This document shows positions 12,876 through 20,927 of a DNA stretch of 64,000 bases, piece after piece (the first letter of the stretch is position 1; the number at the start of each line of letters is the position of its first letter). Both the position numbers and the translations under genes were made by a program. Under the pieces are notes generated by a model. It saw only the letters and a list, made by a program, of their open reading frames with translations, was not told where the DNA came from and ran no database searches. The stretch comes from Otis tarda (taxonomy: Eukaryota; Chordata; Aves; Otidiformes; Otididae): contig CM048553.1 of NCBI GenBank assembly GCA_026413225.1, positions 132,400,190 to 132,464,189 of the forward strand, in the 5' to 3' direction.

Positions 12876-13560
12876 TAATACTGGGAGAAATGTGTGGCAA
12901 GCATTAGACTGGAAAATATTGAAGGAAGCTAAAAGTGCAGTTACTCAGTATGGGCTAAAAACATCATATGCTCAATCTGTGTTGCAGCATATTTTTTTGT
13001 CACAGTTGTTAGCTCCTTATGATATTAGAATGATTGTCCAGATGCTTTTGCTACCGTCGCAGCAGCTGCAGTTCTTTCAGTACTGGCAGGCTGCTTGTGA
13101 TAGGGCAGCTGCATCGCCTCGACAACAGGGTGATCCATTATTCGGGGTGCAAACTCAAATGCTGATGGGAGCGGGACCCTACACACGATCTGATTGGCAA
13201 GCGCAATTTGCTACTGAAGTGTTACAACTGGGCCAAGTTTTGGCTTATAGAGCACTTGCTAGGGTGCACGATGAAAAGTCCGGACCTGTCTTTACGTCAG
13301 TAAGGCAAGGTCCCACAGAACCATATGGGAAATTTATTGATCGGTTGCACACTGCAATTATGGCTCACCCTGATCTGGATGATGACATGAAAGCAAAGTT
13401 CTTAGATATGCTTGCCTTTAATAATGCTAATGAAAAAACTAAGAGAGCCCTTAGTGTGCTGCCAAAAGGATCTACTACAGAGCAACAGCTGGAAGCTGCG
13501 GAGCGAATGTTAAAAGAAAAAAAGAAAAAAAGAAAAAAGAAAAAAAAAAAAAAAGCTAGA
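12785..13560 (+). pseudogene. gag, 3' part: capsid with major homology region
   Basis: In the +1 frame relative to the matrix part, the open frame spans 12730-13632 and gag-like sequence begins near 12785. It reads as a betaretroviral p24 capsid. The major homology region is clear near 13270-13330 (Gln-Gly-Pro-Thr-Glu-Pro-Tyr, then Phe-Ile-Asp-Arg-Leu), and the N-terminal capsid helices precede it. After capsid the frame enters an A-rich tract coding for a run of lysines with a few arginines. No CCHC zinc knuckle follows, so nucleocapsid is missing. The last 25 or so codons (after about 13556) are probably captured ERVL LTR and not gag. Confidence 0.88.
13508..13556 (+). repeat. A-rich (A/G) tract at the gag/ERVL-LTR junction
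   Basis: This stretch is almost entirely A with scattered G and keeps the gag frame open as poly-lysine. It sits exactly where capsid sequence ends and non-retroviral-coding sequence begins. A second A-rich tract marks another junction at 15.66-15.76 kb. It may be a captured poly(A) or a slippage product at a template switch. Confidence 0.8.
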
Positions 13561-13589
13561 GTCATGGCTGCTGCTGTAGGTGCAGTTAA

Positions 13590-13935
13590 ACTGTTGATAT
13601 CAATAAAGCGGTGCGTGATTAACTGTCTGTAACCCCCATTCCCTCTTCCCGCCCCCCCGCCCCCCATCCCTGTCCCACTCAGGGGGCAGGGGAGGGAGGT
13701 GGAGATGGTGTTAAGCCCGGGAAGAGGGAGGGGTGGGGGGAGGTTGTCTTGTTCCCTTTTTTCATTATCCTGCTTTGGTTTTAGTGATGGTCTGTTTTGC
13801 TTGTAGCTGTGGCTTTAAGGATCCCTCCCTATTTTTATCTTAAACCTCAGGTTTTAGTTTTCTTTCCTCCTGTATGCCTGGGGTCACAGCTGCTGCCAGG
13901 CGCCCCCACCCCCCCGCCCCTGACATTGTTAACAG
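13590..13935 (+). mobile_element. Captured 3' part of an ERVL-type LTR inside the provirus
   Basis: This segment is not retroviral coding DNA. It aligns by eye with the LTR at 46143-47286 read on the minus strand: 13631-13650 equals the reverse complement of 46440-46459 over 20 bases, and cattatcctgct, gtctgttttgc and ctttaaggat recur in the same order. It also parallels the LTR at 60.36-60.65 kb. It replaces the region where nucleocapsid, protease and reverse transcriptase should be. A G/C-rich inverted repeat (13633-13651 with 13718-13730) is included. The left border is uncertain (13556-13610). Confidence 0.75.
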
Positions 13936-13949
13936 ATACTCCTGTCTGA

Positions 13950-14075
13950 GTCGAGCTTTGTATAAGTGGAAGGACCATTCCCTCTTATAACATGGGGGAA
14001 GGGATACGCTTATGTCTTTACAGGAGCAGTAAACAAGTGGATCCCTGTCTGTATCATCTGCGGGTATTTCAGAAC
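13950..14075 (+). pseudogene. pol remnant: integrase C-terminal tail
   Basis: The translation contains Trp-Lys-Asp in one frame and then, after a shift, Pro-Leu-Ile-Thr-Trp-Gly-Lys-Gly-Tyr with Phe and a later Trp-Ile-Pro. That is the conserved C-terminal pattern of betaretroviral integrase. Only about 40 codons remain, with no catalytic D,D-35-E core. It is the only pol sequence I can find in the element. Confidence 0.7.
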
Positions 14076-14332
14076 ATGTTTGGTTGACCTGCCAGATACC
14101 GGTAGGACGGCAACTCTGTGTAAAACAGCAGCAACCACGAGTGTCGAGTGCTAAAACTACAAAAGATGGAACTTTTGGGGATCAGTAAAGATGGACTTCT
14201 GTCTATTTTTTTTTTTAAGTATTCAAGAGCTAATGTTTCTAGAGGGGTAATGATTGTAAATGCTTTAAGATCTATACATTGCAACGACACAGCATGACGT
14301 AATCATGCGAGCACATATCAAAATCCAGACAG
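14076..14332 (+). other. Degraded sequence between integrase tail and env TM
   Basis: By position this should be the start of env (signal and surface subunit), but no surface-subunit motif is readable and all frames are interrupted. It includes a T-run near 14209-14217. A heavily deleted surface subunit is the simplest reading. Confidence 0.4.
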
Positions 14333-14590
14333 CATAAAAGACCTAAACGAAGCATACATAGCATTGAATCTTGTTGCCAAGATAATACAGAGTTTTGGAA
14401 ACTAAGTAAAATTATTGCTGCTTCAGTCTTTACACCTGGTGTGGCAAGTGCCTAGGCGTTAACTACGCTAAATAAATTGGACTGTTGGCTTGCTAAGCAA
14501 ATAAATACAACCGCATCGGCACTATCAACGCTGTTAACTGATGTAGATTCTATACACAACGCTACTTTACAAAACAGAACCGCTGTTAGC
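14333..14590 (+). pseudogene. env TM subunit, copy 1: cleavage site and N-terminal ectodomain
   Basis: The frame starts with a basic furin-type site (Arg-Pro-Lys-Arg then Ser, 14339-14353). It continues into a small hydrophobic region and the heptad-rich ectodomain up to the Leu-Gln-Asn-Arg that precedes the immunosuppressive-type segment. The pattern is that of alpharetrovirus-type transmembrane subunits. An in-frame TAG lies at 14453-14455. The reading is interrupted after 14590 by unrelated sequence, and the continuation resumes at 14850. Confidence 0.75.
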
Positions 14591-14849
14591 CTGCAGAGCA
14601 CATATTTGACAGGCCTTGTTGCATGCGCTGGCCATGCATGCAGCAACACCTGGTCAGTACTCTTTCACTGAATCTGCTGAGGGTATAAACAGAGGTGGCT
14701 CGGAGCGAAGGGGAGAGGACGGACCAGAGCACACTTTATTTACAACAGGGGACGCCCTGAAGGTGCTGCGCCTGCCTCCCTTCTCTGCTCTGACCCGGCT
14801 GATAATCATCCTCTTGCTCAGCGGTGTCTTTGGCGTAGTTGGGTTAGTA
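14591..14849 (+). other. About 260-bp insert splitting env TM copy 1
   Basis: Env TM coding sequence breaks off before this segment and resumes after it, with similar aacagaa strings at both edges. The insert is more GC-rich than its surroundings, has TATAAA near 14685 and an open frame whose end encodes a hydrophobic run (Leu-Ile-Ile-Ile-Leu-Leu-Leu-Ser, about 14800-14850). That run could be a displaced signal peptide, or the whole may be another captured LTR or host fragment. Its origin is not recognised. Confidence 0.55.
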
Positions 14850-14994
14850 ACAGAATAGATCAGCAATAGATTTTTTATTATTAGCACAAAATCATGATTG
14901 TCAGGATTTTGATGGGCTTTGCTGCATGAATCTGTCTGATCATTCGGAATCTATTTACAAAAGTATTCAAAACTTGCAAAAAGGAGTACAAAAA
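14850..14994 (+). pseudogene. env TM subunit, copy 1 continued: CX6CC segment
   Basis: The frame encodes the hydrophobic immunosuppressive-type stretch and then Cys-x6-Cys-Cys (Cys codons at 14899, 14920 and 14923). This motif, shared by alpha-, gamma- and deltaretroviral TM subunits, makes the disulfide to the surface subunit. A stop (tag) occurs at 14995-14997. It continues the copy split by the preceding insert. Confidence 0.8.
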
Positions 14995-15041
14995 TAGCAA
15001 CAAAGTGATATTCAGAAATCTTCTGGTGACTTGATATAAGT

Positions 15042-15165
15042 TTGTTACTAATAGCTGTAGGATGCTTATTCATTCCTTTTATATATGTATTTTGATCTAT
15101 ATTCTGTGTCTTAAAATGTGTGCAGACTTTAATAGATAAAGCGTTGAAACAAGCCTCTTCTCATA
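15042..15165 (+). pseudogene. env TM membrane anchor and cytoplasmic tail, anchor A
   Basis: The frame begins Leu-Leu-Leu-Ile-Ala-Val-Gly-Cys and stays hydrophobic for about 17 residues. It meets a TGA at 15093-15095, then gives a cysteine-containing tail ending in basic residues. This fits the anchor and tail of TM copy 1. It lies in a different frame from the CX6CC part and is followed directly by a purine tract. Confidence 0.55.
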
Positions 15166-15168
15166 AAC

Positions 15169-15178
15169 AAAGAAGGGG
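15169..15178 (+). other. Internal polypurine-tract-like sequence
   Basis: The purines aaagaagggg lie right behind an env tail and are followed within a few bases by tgtgg, which could be the first bases of a U3. The real tract of this provirus is at 16458-16467. This one may be the 3' end of a second parental retrovirus frozen inside the chimera. Confidence 0.45.
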
Positions 15179-15182
15179 TAGA

Positions 15183-15510
15183 TGTGGTATTTCTCTGGAC
15201 TTTCACTGAGTCAGTACGGTATCAGTGAAAACACACCGACCTTGGGGGAGGAATGCAATCATGCTCTCAGGAAGAAAGTCATGGAATGAGAAGGGAAGCT
15301 TTAAGATACAAAACATTGTTAGCAGAATTTATGGCTTGTTTCAACAGAGGCCTGCAGAAAACTAGTCATTGCTCTTGTAGATAAGAAAGTTACTGGAGTT
15401 GTTATATCTATAACAGTAGAAAAATGTTATAGTAGAAAATTACTAGAAGGTAGTGAAACTTAGCTTTGCTTCATAATCATGAATATGTATAACGTGTGAT
15501 TAGTAATTTT
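15183..15510 (+). other. Unassigned internal segment, possible foreign U3
   Basis: All frames are interrupted and no retroviral domain is readable. It starts tgtgg after a polypurine-like tract, which would fit the beginning of a U3. It does not resemble the LTR of this provirus or the ERVL LTRs in this window. A small inverted repeat (tgttata...tataaca) lies at 15400-15415. Confidence 0.35.
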
Positions 15511-15517
15511 ATTAACT

Positions 15518-15660
15518 AAGCTTGTGTGTGGCATAATTGGGTGGTTGCTGTCCTTGGTTAAAATCGGAATTGTGATACTAGGCATCATACTAGGCATAAT
15601 CATTAACATACCATGCTTGCAAAAAATGATTGACAACTCAATACAGACAATCCAGCTCAT
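15518..15660 (+). pseudogene. env TM membrane anchor, anchor B
   Basis: The frame encodes Cys-Gly-Ile-Ile-Gly-Trp-Leu-Leu followed by about 22 strongly hydrophobic residues, then Cys and a polar tail. This layout is the same as that of the anchor at 16.3 kb (Gly, Gly-Trp-Leu, long hydrophobic run, Cys). It has no ectodomain attached. The frame then runs into the A-rich tract as lysine/asparagine/glutamine and stops at 15788-15790. Confidence 0.65.
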
Positions 15661-15763
15661 AAAAAAAAAACCAAACAAACAACAACAAAAAAAACCAAAA
15701 CAAAACAAAAAAAAAAAGGAAAAAAGGAAAAAAAAAACCAAAAACCAAAATAAAAAACCCATG
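15659..15763 (+). repeat. A-rich tract separating two env copies
   Basis: Roughly 105 bases are almost all A with scattered C and G. It stands between anchor B and the start of the second env TM copy, where env sequence begins again. Like the tract at 13.5 kb, it marks a join between segments of different origin. Confidence 0.85.
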
Positions 15764-15788
15764 AACCTACTTGATATTGTAGTAAAAT

Positions 15789-16116
15789 AAGGTCAGGAGT
15801 ACCAAAAAGGGCCATAGGAGGACCATGTTATTTTGGAAAATTGATAAATTGATAATGTTTGCTCCATCTATGAGAACATTATGGAATCATACTCGAGCAA
15901 GAAGATCGCTAAAAGTATTGACTCCCCATTGTGACAGCAATTTAACCCTGTTGGGTACAGCTGAGCAGATAGCATTATCTTTATTTGTTCCTTGGGCAGC
16001 AACTGCAAAAACTTTAGCTAACTTAAAGAAATTAGGTAGTTGGGCACAAAAGCAAATGAATTTAACCTCTAGCATATTATCAGGATTATTAGAAGACATG
16101 GATAGTCATGATATTT
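15789..16116 (+). pseudogene. env copy 2: end of surface subunit, cleavage site and TM ectodomain
   Basis: A long open frame starts at 15825 (phase differs just upstream). It carries the last residues of the surface subunit and then Arg-Ala-Arg-Arg-Ser at 15894-15908, a furin-type cleavage site. The heptad-rich TM ectodomain follows. The frame shifts near 16095-16117 and terminates at 16128-16130. The sequence is clearly related to, but quite different from, copy 1 at 14.33-14.59 kb, so the two are not a recent duplication. Confidence 0.78.
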
Positions 16117-16117
16117 T

Positions 16118-16469
16118 TTGCAGAATCTAGCAGCCATTGATTTTTTGTTATTAGCGCATGGACATGGATGTGAAGATTTTGAAGGTATGTGTTGCATGAA
16201 TGTTTCTGATCACTCTAAGTCGATACGCTATCAGTTGGCAGAGTTATGATGCAACATGCATGCAATACAAGTGGAAAGCAGGATAACAGACTGGTTGAAA
16301 TCCTTGGGGGTCACAGGCTGGCTAAAAGAGTTGATAGTACATGGGTTGGTATTATTGAAGGGTTTGCTGTTGACACTAATGATTTTGGGGTGTATTTTAA
16401 AATGCTTTGTGAAAGCTATGGAACGTATGATAAAAGTGGGTCTGGATTGTTCAAAACAAAAAGGGGGAT
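16118..16469 (+). pseudogene. env copy 2 continued: CX6CC segment, anchor and tail
   Basis: In a new frame the immunosuppressive-type stretch is followed by Cys-x6-Cys-Cys (Cys codons at 16169, 16190 and 16193). A TGA at 16247-16249 interrupts, and the same frame continues through Gly-Trp-Leu-Lys and a hydrophobic anchor around 16320-16400. It crosses the polypurine tract and ends inside the 3' LTR at about 16540. Overlap of env and LTR is common in retroviruses. With a frameshift and a stop, this copy cannot make a full TM. Confidence 0.82.
16458..16467 (+). other. Polypurine tract
   Basis: The bases aaaaaggggg end three bases before the TG of the 3' LTR. This is the position and composition of the primer for plus-strand DNA synthesis. 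Confidence 0.85.
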
Positions 16470-16934
16470 TTGTTGGATACCTGGAGTATCAGGGGCACTT
16501 AGTGAACAATCCAGACCGAATGGAATTGTTATGTTTGTGAGCAGCAGGCCTCAAGGACATCACTGAAGTCGCTTGTGAGAAAGTACTGAAGCTGCCTGTA
16601 AGAAAATAATGAGGCCGCCTGTGAGAAAGTAATGAAGCTTCCTGTGAGAAAGTAAACGAAGCAACCTTGAGAAGAAGGAAAACAGCTGGCATACGTGACT
16701 GGGGGCTGAACGTGAAGCAGGGTGCAGGTGGAGAGAACTGTGCGCGTGAACAAAGAGACTTAACGAATCATATTTTAGCTAAGAGCGCGTGCATGATATA
16801 GTTAGCCAATTAGTAGAGAGCTTGCGCACGGTACGGAATTAGAAGGGCTATATTAACCGGGATGTATCAACAATAAATTGGCATTTGCTTGATCATATTG
16901 GTCGTCAGCAGTGTCCGTTACTTCCGCGTCAACA
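16470..16934 (+). repeat. 3' LTR of the endogenous retrovirus
   Basis: It is the same length as the 5' LTR and identical by direct comparison except for G at 16831 (A at 11609). The four 23-bp U3 units are at 16574-16666, the TATA-like element at 16849 and AATAAA at 16872-16877. It ends gcgtcaaca and is followed at once by the gctaat repeat. Confidence 0.95.
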
Positions 16935-16940
16935 GCTAAT
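16935..16940. repeat. Target-site duplication, 3' copy (gctaat)
   Basis: It matches 11242-11247 exactly and touches the last CA of the 3' LTR. Together the two copies show that this is an integrated provirus at its original site. Confidence 0.85.
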
Positions 16941-18097
16941 AATTCAATAATTAAGAATTTCATACAAAATAATGAACAAAAGAAGAAATAAATTATTGCA
17001 TTCATCATGCTGAAGTGGGAGGAAAATTATACGTCATTATGTACTGCAAGAGACATCAATTCTTAGGTTTAAAATGTGCTTTAGTGAAGAACTAGTGCGT
17101 TTTGGATAAAAGCAGAAGTCAATGAAAGAATATTTTATATCTTCCTGAAGCAAATGGGATTTTTCTAGCAACCTAGACCCATTAATTAAATATTAATTTT
17201 TTTAAAGTTAGTTCTCTAATTGTCTTTTGCTGCACTGGCGCTATTCCTCCCAAGGTTTATTTGATCTGGAAGATTCTTTTTCATCTATGGTATATACATT
17301 CTGCTAACTCTTGCAATTGGTGTAACACTTCATAGTTACACTACCATTTTACAGGCATCAACATCGGCCGATCTTACTCTGATTGGTGTGATTTTGGCAA
17401 TATGACTTTCATGTTTGAACTTTGCTTCCCCTTTTTGTTTCAGATTCTCTTTCAGTTTTGAGATTTGTTTTTCTTTTTCTTTTTTTTTTTTTGTTCTCCC
17501 ATATTCAGGCTACTCAAGAACTTAACTTTCTTCAGTAAGTTTACATGTGGGTTGACAAATTTCCTTTGCTTGGCAAATTTTAATTACTTCAACAAAAATT
17601 AGTTCTTTGTGTTTGAGATCTGGGACAAGTCACAACCTCATCTTTTATAAAACCCCCAGCATTCTTGCATCAGTAGGTCAGCTATATTTTCTTTTTCTAT
17701 CTTGCTTTTATACAGACTTTAAAAAGGTACCAGCCTGAGCTGCGACAAGGCAGAACTCAAACTGCTACAGCTGCACACCTGCACATACACCAAAGTGGGA
17801 GGTTGACTATGAGTCAATCACTTTGTGCTTTAGAAATACGTAGCCCCTCCAAGCCCATTGAGCTCTCCTGTATGGCAGCAGGATGCATGGCAACAAACTC
17901 CTCCTTGAGCAAGGTCACCTCCCAAAGTTATTCCTCGAGGCTGAGAGACCCCTTACCCAGCATCTGACATCTACAACGAGATAAGTGACATTTCACATTA
18001 GGTCTAAAAGTATATTTTATGCTACTGACATTTATATATATCCAGCTATACCTTAATTATTAGGAGTGTAGTAAGTAGTAGAGTGTTTGACTACTGC

Positions 18098-18231
18098 CTA
18101 AATTATTGTCTCAATCACATCTAAATAATTGTCTAATCACTGTCCAAATCGTCATTTAAATCATCACTTAAATCACTGTCAAATCATTCTCTCTCATTGT
18201 CAAATCATTCTCAAATCAATCTCTCTCATTT
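18098..18231. repeat. Degenerate tandem repeat built on caaatcattctc/taaatcactgtc
   Basis: About ten imperfect units of 11-21 bases follow one another. Each has an aaat-c-a/t-t core with ctctctcatt or gtc extensions. Units drift in length, so this is an old minisatellite-like array. Confidence 0.7.
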
Positions 18232-19217
18232 GATCACCATTGTTCCACCTGCGACAGTTAGACTTCTTTTTTTAACAGACTGATAATTCAGCTTTTCTTA
18301 CTTTACTAGATGTCCCAGTGAAACAAAGAAATTCATTCAACAGCCAGGAAAAAAAAAATCTTTAGCCAAAATATGAATTTATAGTGCATGTTGCTACCAG
18401 GCAGCAAGGTCTAGTTTTCATAATCATTTGCTCCTTTTCCTGAGGCTTACATACAAAGGTTAGCAATAAAATATAGACTCTAATGCATGTAAGACCTTCA
18501 GAACAATAAAGCACTGAATCTACAGTGTTCAAGACAGACAAGGCATCTGTTGTAAAAATATTAATGCAAAGTGTTCAGACAATGAATATATTGTAAATCA
18601 AACAAGGGAGGAAAGAAATAGAGCTGCCCAGTCCATTCAAAGAGAAAAAAACATGCTATTGTTTTCCCATGGCATTGTTAGAGACAAAGAATGCTGAATA
18701 AGTGATGAACTTAGCTTCTGTGTGATTAAGTGCACCAGCTGTATTTCCGAATTTTAATAGTCAACTGGATGATTTTCAGTAACCTTTGTAATTAAACATT
18801 TGCCTTAATTCTTCCATTATGTTCTTTCACATAATGAAGATTTGAATAGCCACATACAGCAGCTACCTGTTCTAGAACAAGTGAGAGGTTTTTAACATCA
18901 TGTTGCTTCAAATCAACATCATTTGAAATATCAGGCATCACTACAATTATGCACATGGAATATGACACACCATCAATTAATGCAAAAAAAAGCCTAAAAA
19001 ATAGGCTATTCTGAGTCTCTTTATTACATGTTACTGGCATTATCAAAATAGGCTAGGACTTTCCTACAAAATCAGGAGAAACAGCCCTTCCCAAAAGACT
19101 ATTTTTCCGAACAGTAAATAAACAGAGAAAGCGAAGAAGACAAATCTGGCTACACAGGAAAACTAACATTGTCCGGGAATGTTCCTTACACAATTAGGGT
19201 TTACAAATTATTCACAT

Positions 19218-19232
19218 ACACACACACACACA
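19218..19232. repeat. (CA)n microsatellite
   Basis: Seven or so uninterrupted CA dinucleotides. Confidence 0.9.
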
Positions 19233-19704
19233 AATATTGCGTAATATTAATTCTATCAAGACTATTTTTTTACTTGCGCAGTTTTAGTTTCCTCAGTTGG
19301 AGGTCTTATCTGACAAAGGAAAGCTCCCTGATCACTTGCAAGGAGAAATCTCTTCAAGGGGAAGAATGCCTTAATTTAATTAGCTAAAGACATGCTAGTT
19401 CCAAGGCCTGTTTTTCGTATGCAGGATTAGGACAGAGATCCTTCAACTGTAACCCTCTTATATAAAAGTTTCCTTCCCTGAGGCTGTATTCAATTTAGAA
19501 CTGGCATAATGAAGAGTCAATAGAGGCCTGACAGGGACAACCATGTGCAGACAAATTTTTTCCCTATCATTATTTTATTTTTGGTGAAGCTTTGAGAAAA
19601 CTTAAGGAAAAGCTTTAAATTCACACCTCACCATCTTATCTACCTAGAATGCCAAGCTGAAGCAGACTTTTTCAGAAGATTCCAAACCTTTAGCATCTGA
19701 ACAT

Positions 19705-20927
19705 TTGGTGGCCTTCTATGACAGGCTTACAGTGTCGGTGGACAAGGAACGACCAACTGATATCATCAACCTGGACTTGTGCAAAGCATTTGACACTGTC
19801 CTGCACTACATCCTTGTCTCTAAACTGGAGAGACATGGATTTGACAGATGGACCACTCACCGGATAAGGAATTAGCTGGATGGCTGCATGCAAAGAGTTA
19901 TGGTCAACAGCCTGACGTCCAGGTGGAGACTGGTGACGAGTCGTGTTCCTCAGGGGTCGGTATGGGGACCAGACCTGTTTAACATCTTTGTCGGCAACAT
20001 GGACAGTGGGATAGAGAGCACCCTCAGCAAGTTTGCCATTGACACCAAGCTGTGTGGTGCCATAGACACGCTAGAGGGAAGGGATGCCATCCAGAGGGAC
20101 CTTGACAGTCTGGAGAGGTGGGCCTGTGCAAAACTCATTAAGATGAACATGGCCAAGAGCAAGGTCCTGCATATGTGTCAGGGCAATCCCAGGCACAAAT
20201 ACAAGCTGGGCAGAGAATGGATCGAGAGCAGCCCTGAGGAGACGGACTTGGGTGTTCTGGTGGATGAGAAGCTCAACGTGAGCTGCCAATGTGCTCTTAC
20301 AGCCCAGAAAGCCAACCACATCCTGGGCTGCATCAAAAGAAGTGTGGCCAGCAGGTCGAGGGAGGTGATTCTCCCCCTCTCCTCCACTCTCTTGAGACCT
20401 CACCTGCAGTACTGCATCCAGCTCTGGAGCCCCCAGCATAAGAAGGATATAGACTTGTTGGAGCGAGTCCAGAGGTAGGCCACAAAGATGATCAGAGGGC
20501 TGGAGCACCTCTCCTATGAGGTCAGGCTGAGAGAGCTGGGGCTGTTCAGCCTGGAGAAGAGAAAGCTCCAGGGAGATCTTATAGTGCCCTTCCAGTACCT
20601 AAAGGGGACCTATAAGAAAGATGGGGAGAAACTCTTTAGCAGGCCCTGTTGCAATAGGACAAGGGGTAATGGTTTTAAACTAGAAGGAGGTAGATTTAGA
20701 CTAAATATAAGGAAGAAATTTTTTACAATGAGGGCAGTAGAACACTGACTGGAACAGGTTGCCCGGAGAGGTGGTAGATGCCGCATCCCTGGAAACATTC
20801 ACGGCCAGGTTTGGCGGGGCTCTAAGAAACCTGGTCTAGTTGAAGATGTCGCTGTTCCTTGCAGGGGGGTTGGACTAAATGACCTTTAAAGGTCCCTCGC
20901 AACACAATCAATTCTATGATTCTGTGA
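19705..20927 (+). mobile_element. CR1 non-LTR retroposon fragment (3' part of ORF2 and 3' UTR)
   Basis: It is 5'-truncated and begins inside the reverse transcriptase domain (matching 24706 onward of the longer copy). It runs to the CR1 3' end with the octamer-like attctatgattctgtg at 20911-20926. The frame 19888-20478 covers part of the reverse transcriptase, but the usual Phe-Ala-Asp-Asp reads Phe-Ala-Ile-Asp here, so a catalytic aspartate is lost. In-frame stops lie at 19873-19875 and at the end of that frame (20476-20478). CR1 copies lack long target duplications, and none is seen. Confidence 0.93.

Larger units (their letters stand above)
11248..16934 (+). mobile_element. Young, defective, chimeric endogenous retrovirus (class II, alpha/beta-like)
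   Basis: Two 465-bp LTRs bracket about 4.76 kb of internal sequence, with a Lys-type primer site after the 5' LTR and a polypurine tract before the 3' LTR. The order seen is gag MA, gag CA, A-rich tract, a piece of an ERVL-type LTR, integrase tail, env TM piece, foreign insert, env TM piece with anchor, a polypurine-like tract, unassigned DNA, a second anchor, a second A-rich tract, and another env TM with anchor. Nucleocapsid, protease, reverse transcriptase, most of integrase and nearly all of the env surface subunit are missing, and the remaining frames carry stops and shifts. It cannot encode its own replication. The LTR pair differs at one base (11609 A versus 16831 G), so integration is recent. 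It was probably mobilised in trans. Confidence 0.93.
16941..19704. other. Non-coding DNA between provirus and CR1
   Basis: No gene is recognised. It holds a T-run near 17480, a degenerate tandem repeat at 18098-18231 and a CA microsatellite at 19218-19232. All open frames are short and without domains. Confidence 0.6.

Noticed and set aside
11984..12904. Minus-strand frames of 119-152 codons opposite gag
   Set aside because: They are shadows of the gag coding sequence, which has clear matrix and capsid features on the plus strand.
13602..13607. AATAAA inside the provirus as a polyadenylation site
   Set aside because: It lies in or next to the captured ERVL piece without a supporting downstream element, and the LTR signal is the expected one.
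13633..13730. G/C-rich hairpin (13633-13651 with 13718-13730) as a structured RNA element
   Set aside because: The C-rich and G-rich arms correspond to sequence of the captured ERVL LTR and are low-complexity, so pairing is likely incidental.
14616..14858. Independent small membrane-protein gene within the provirus
   Set aside because: It has a hydrophobic end, but the frame is confined to an insert that splits env and there is no sign of its own gene structure.
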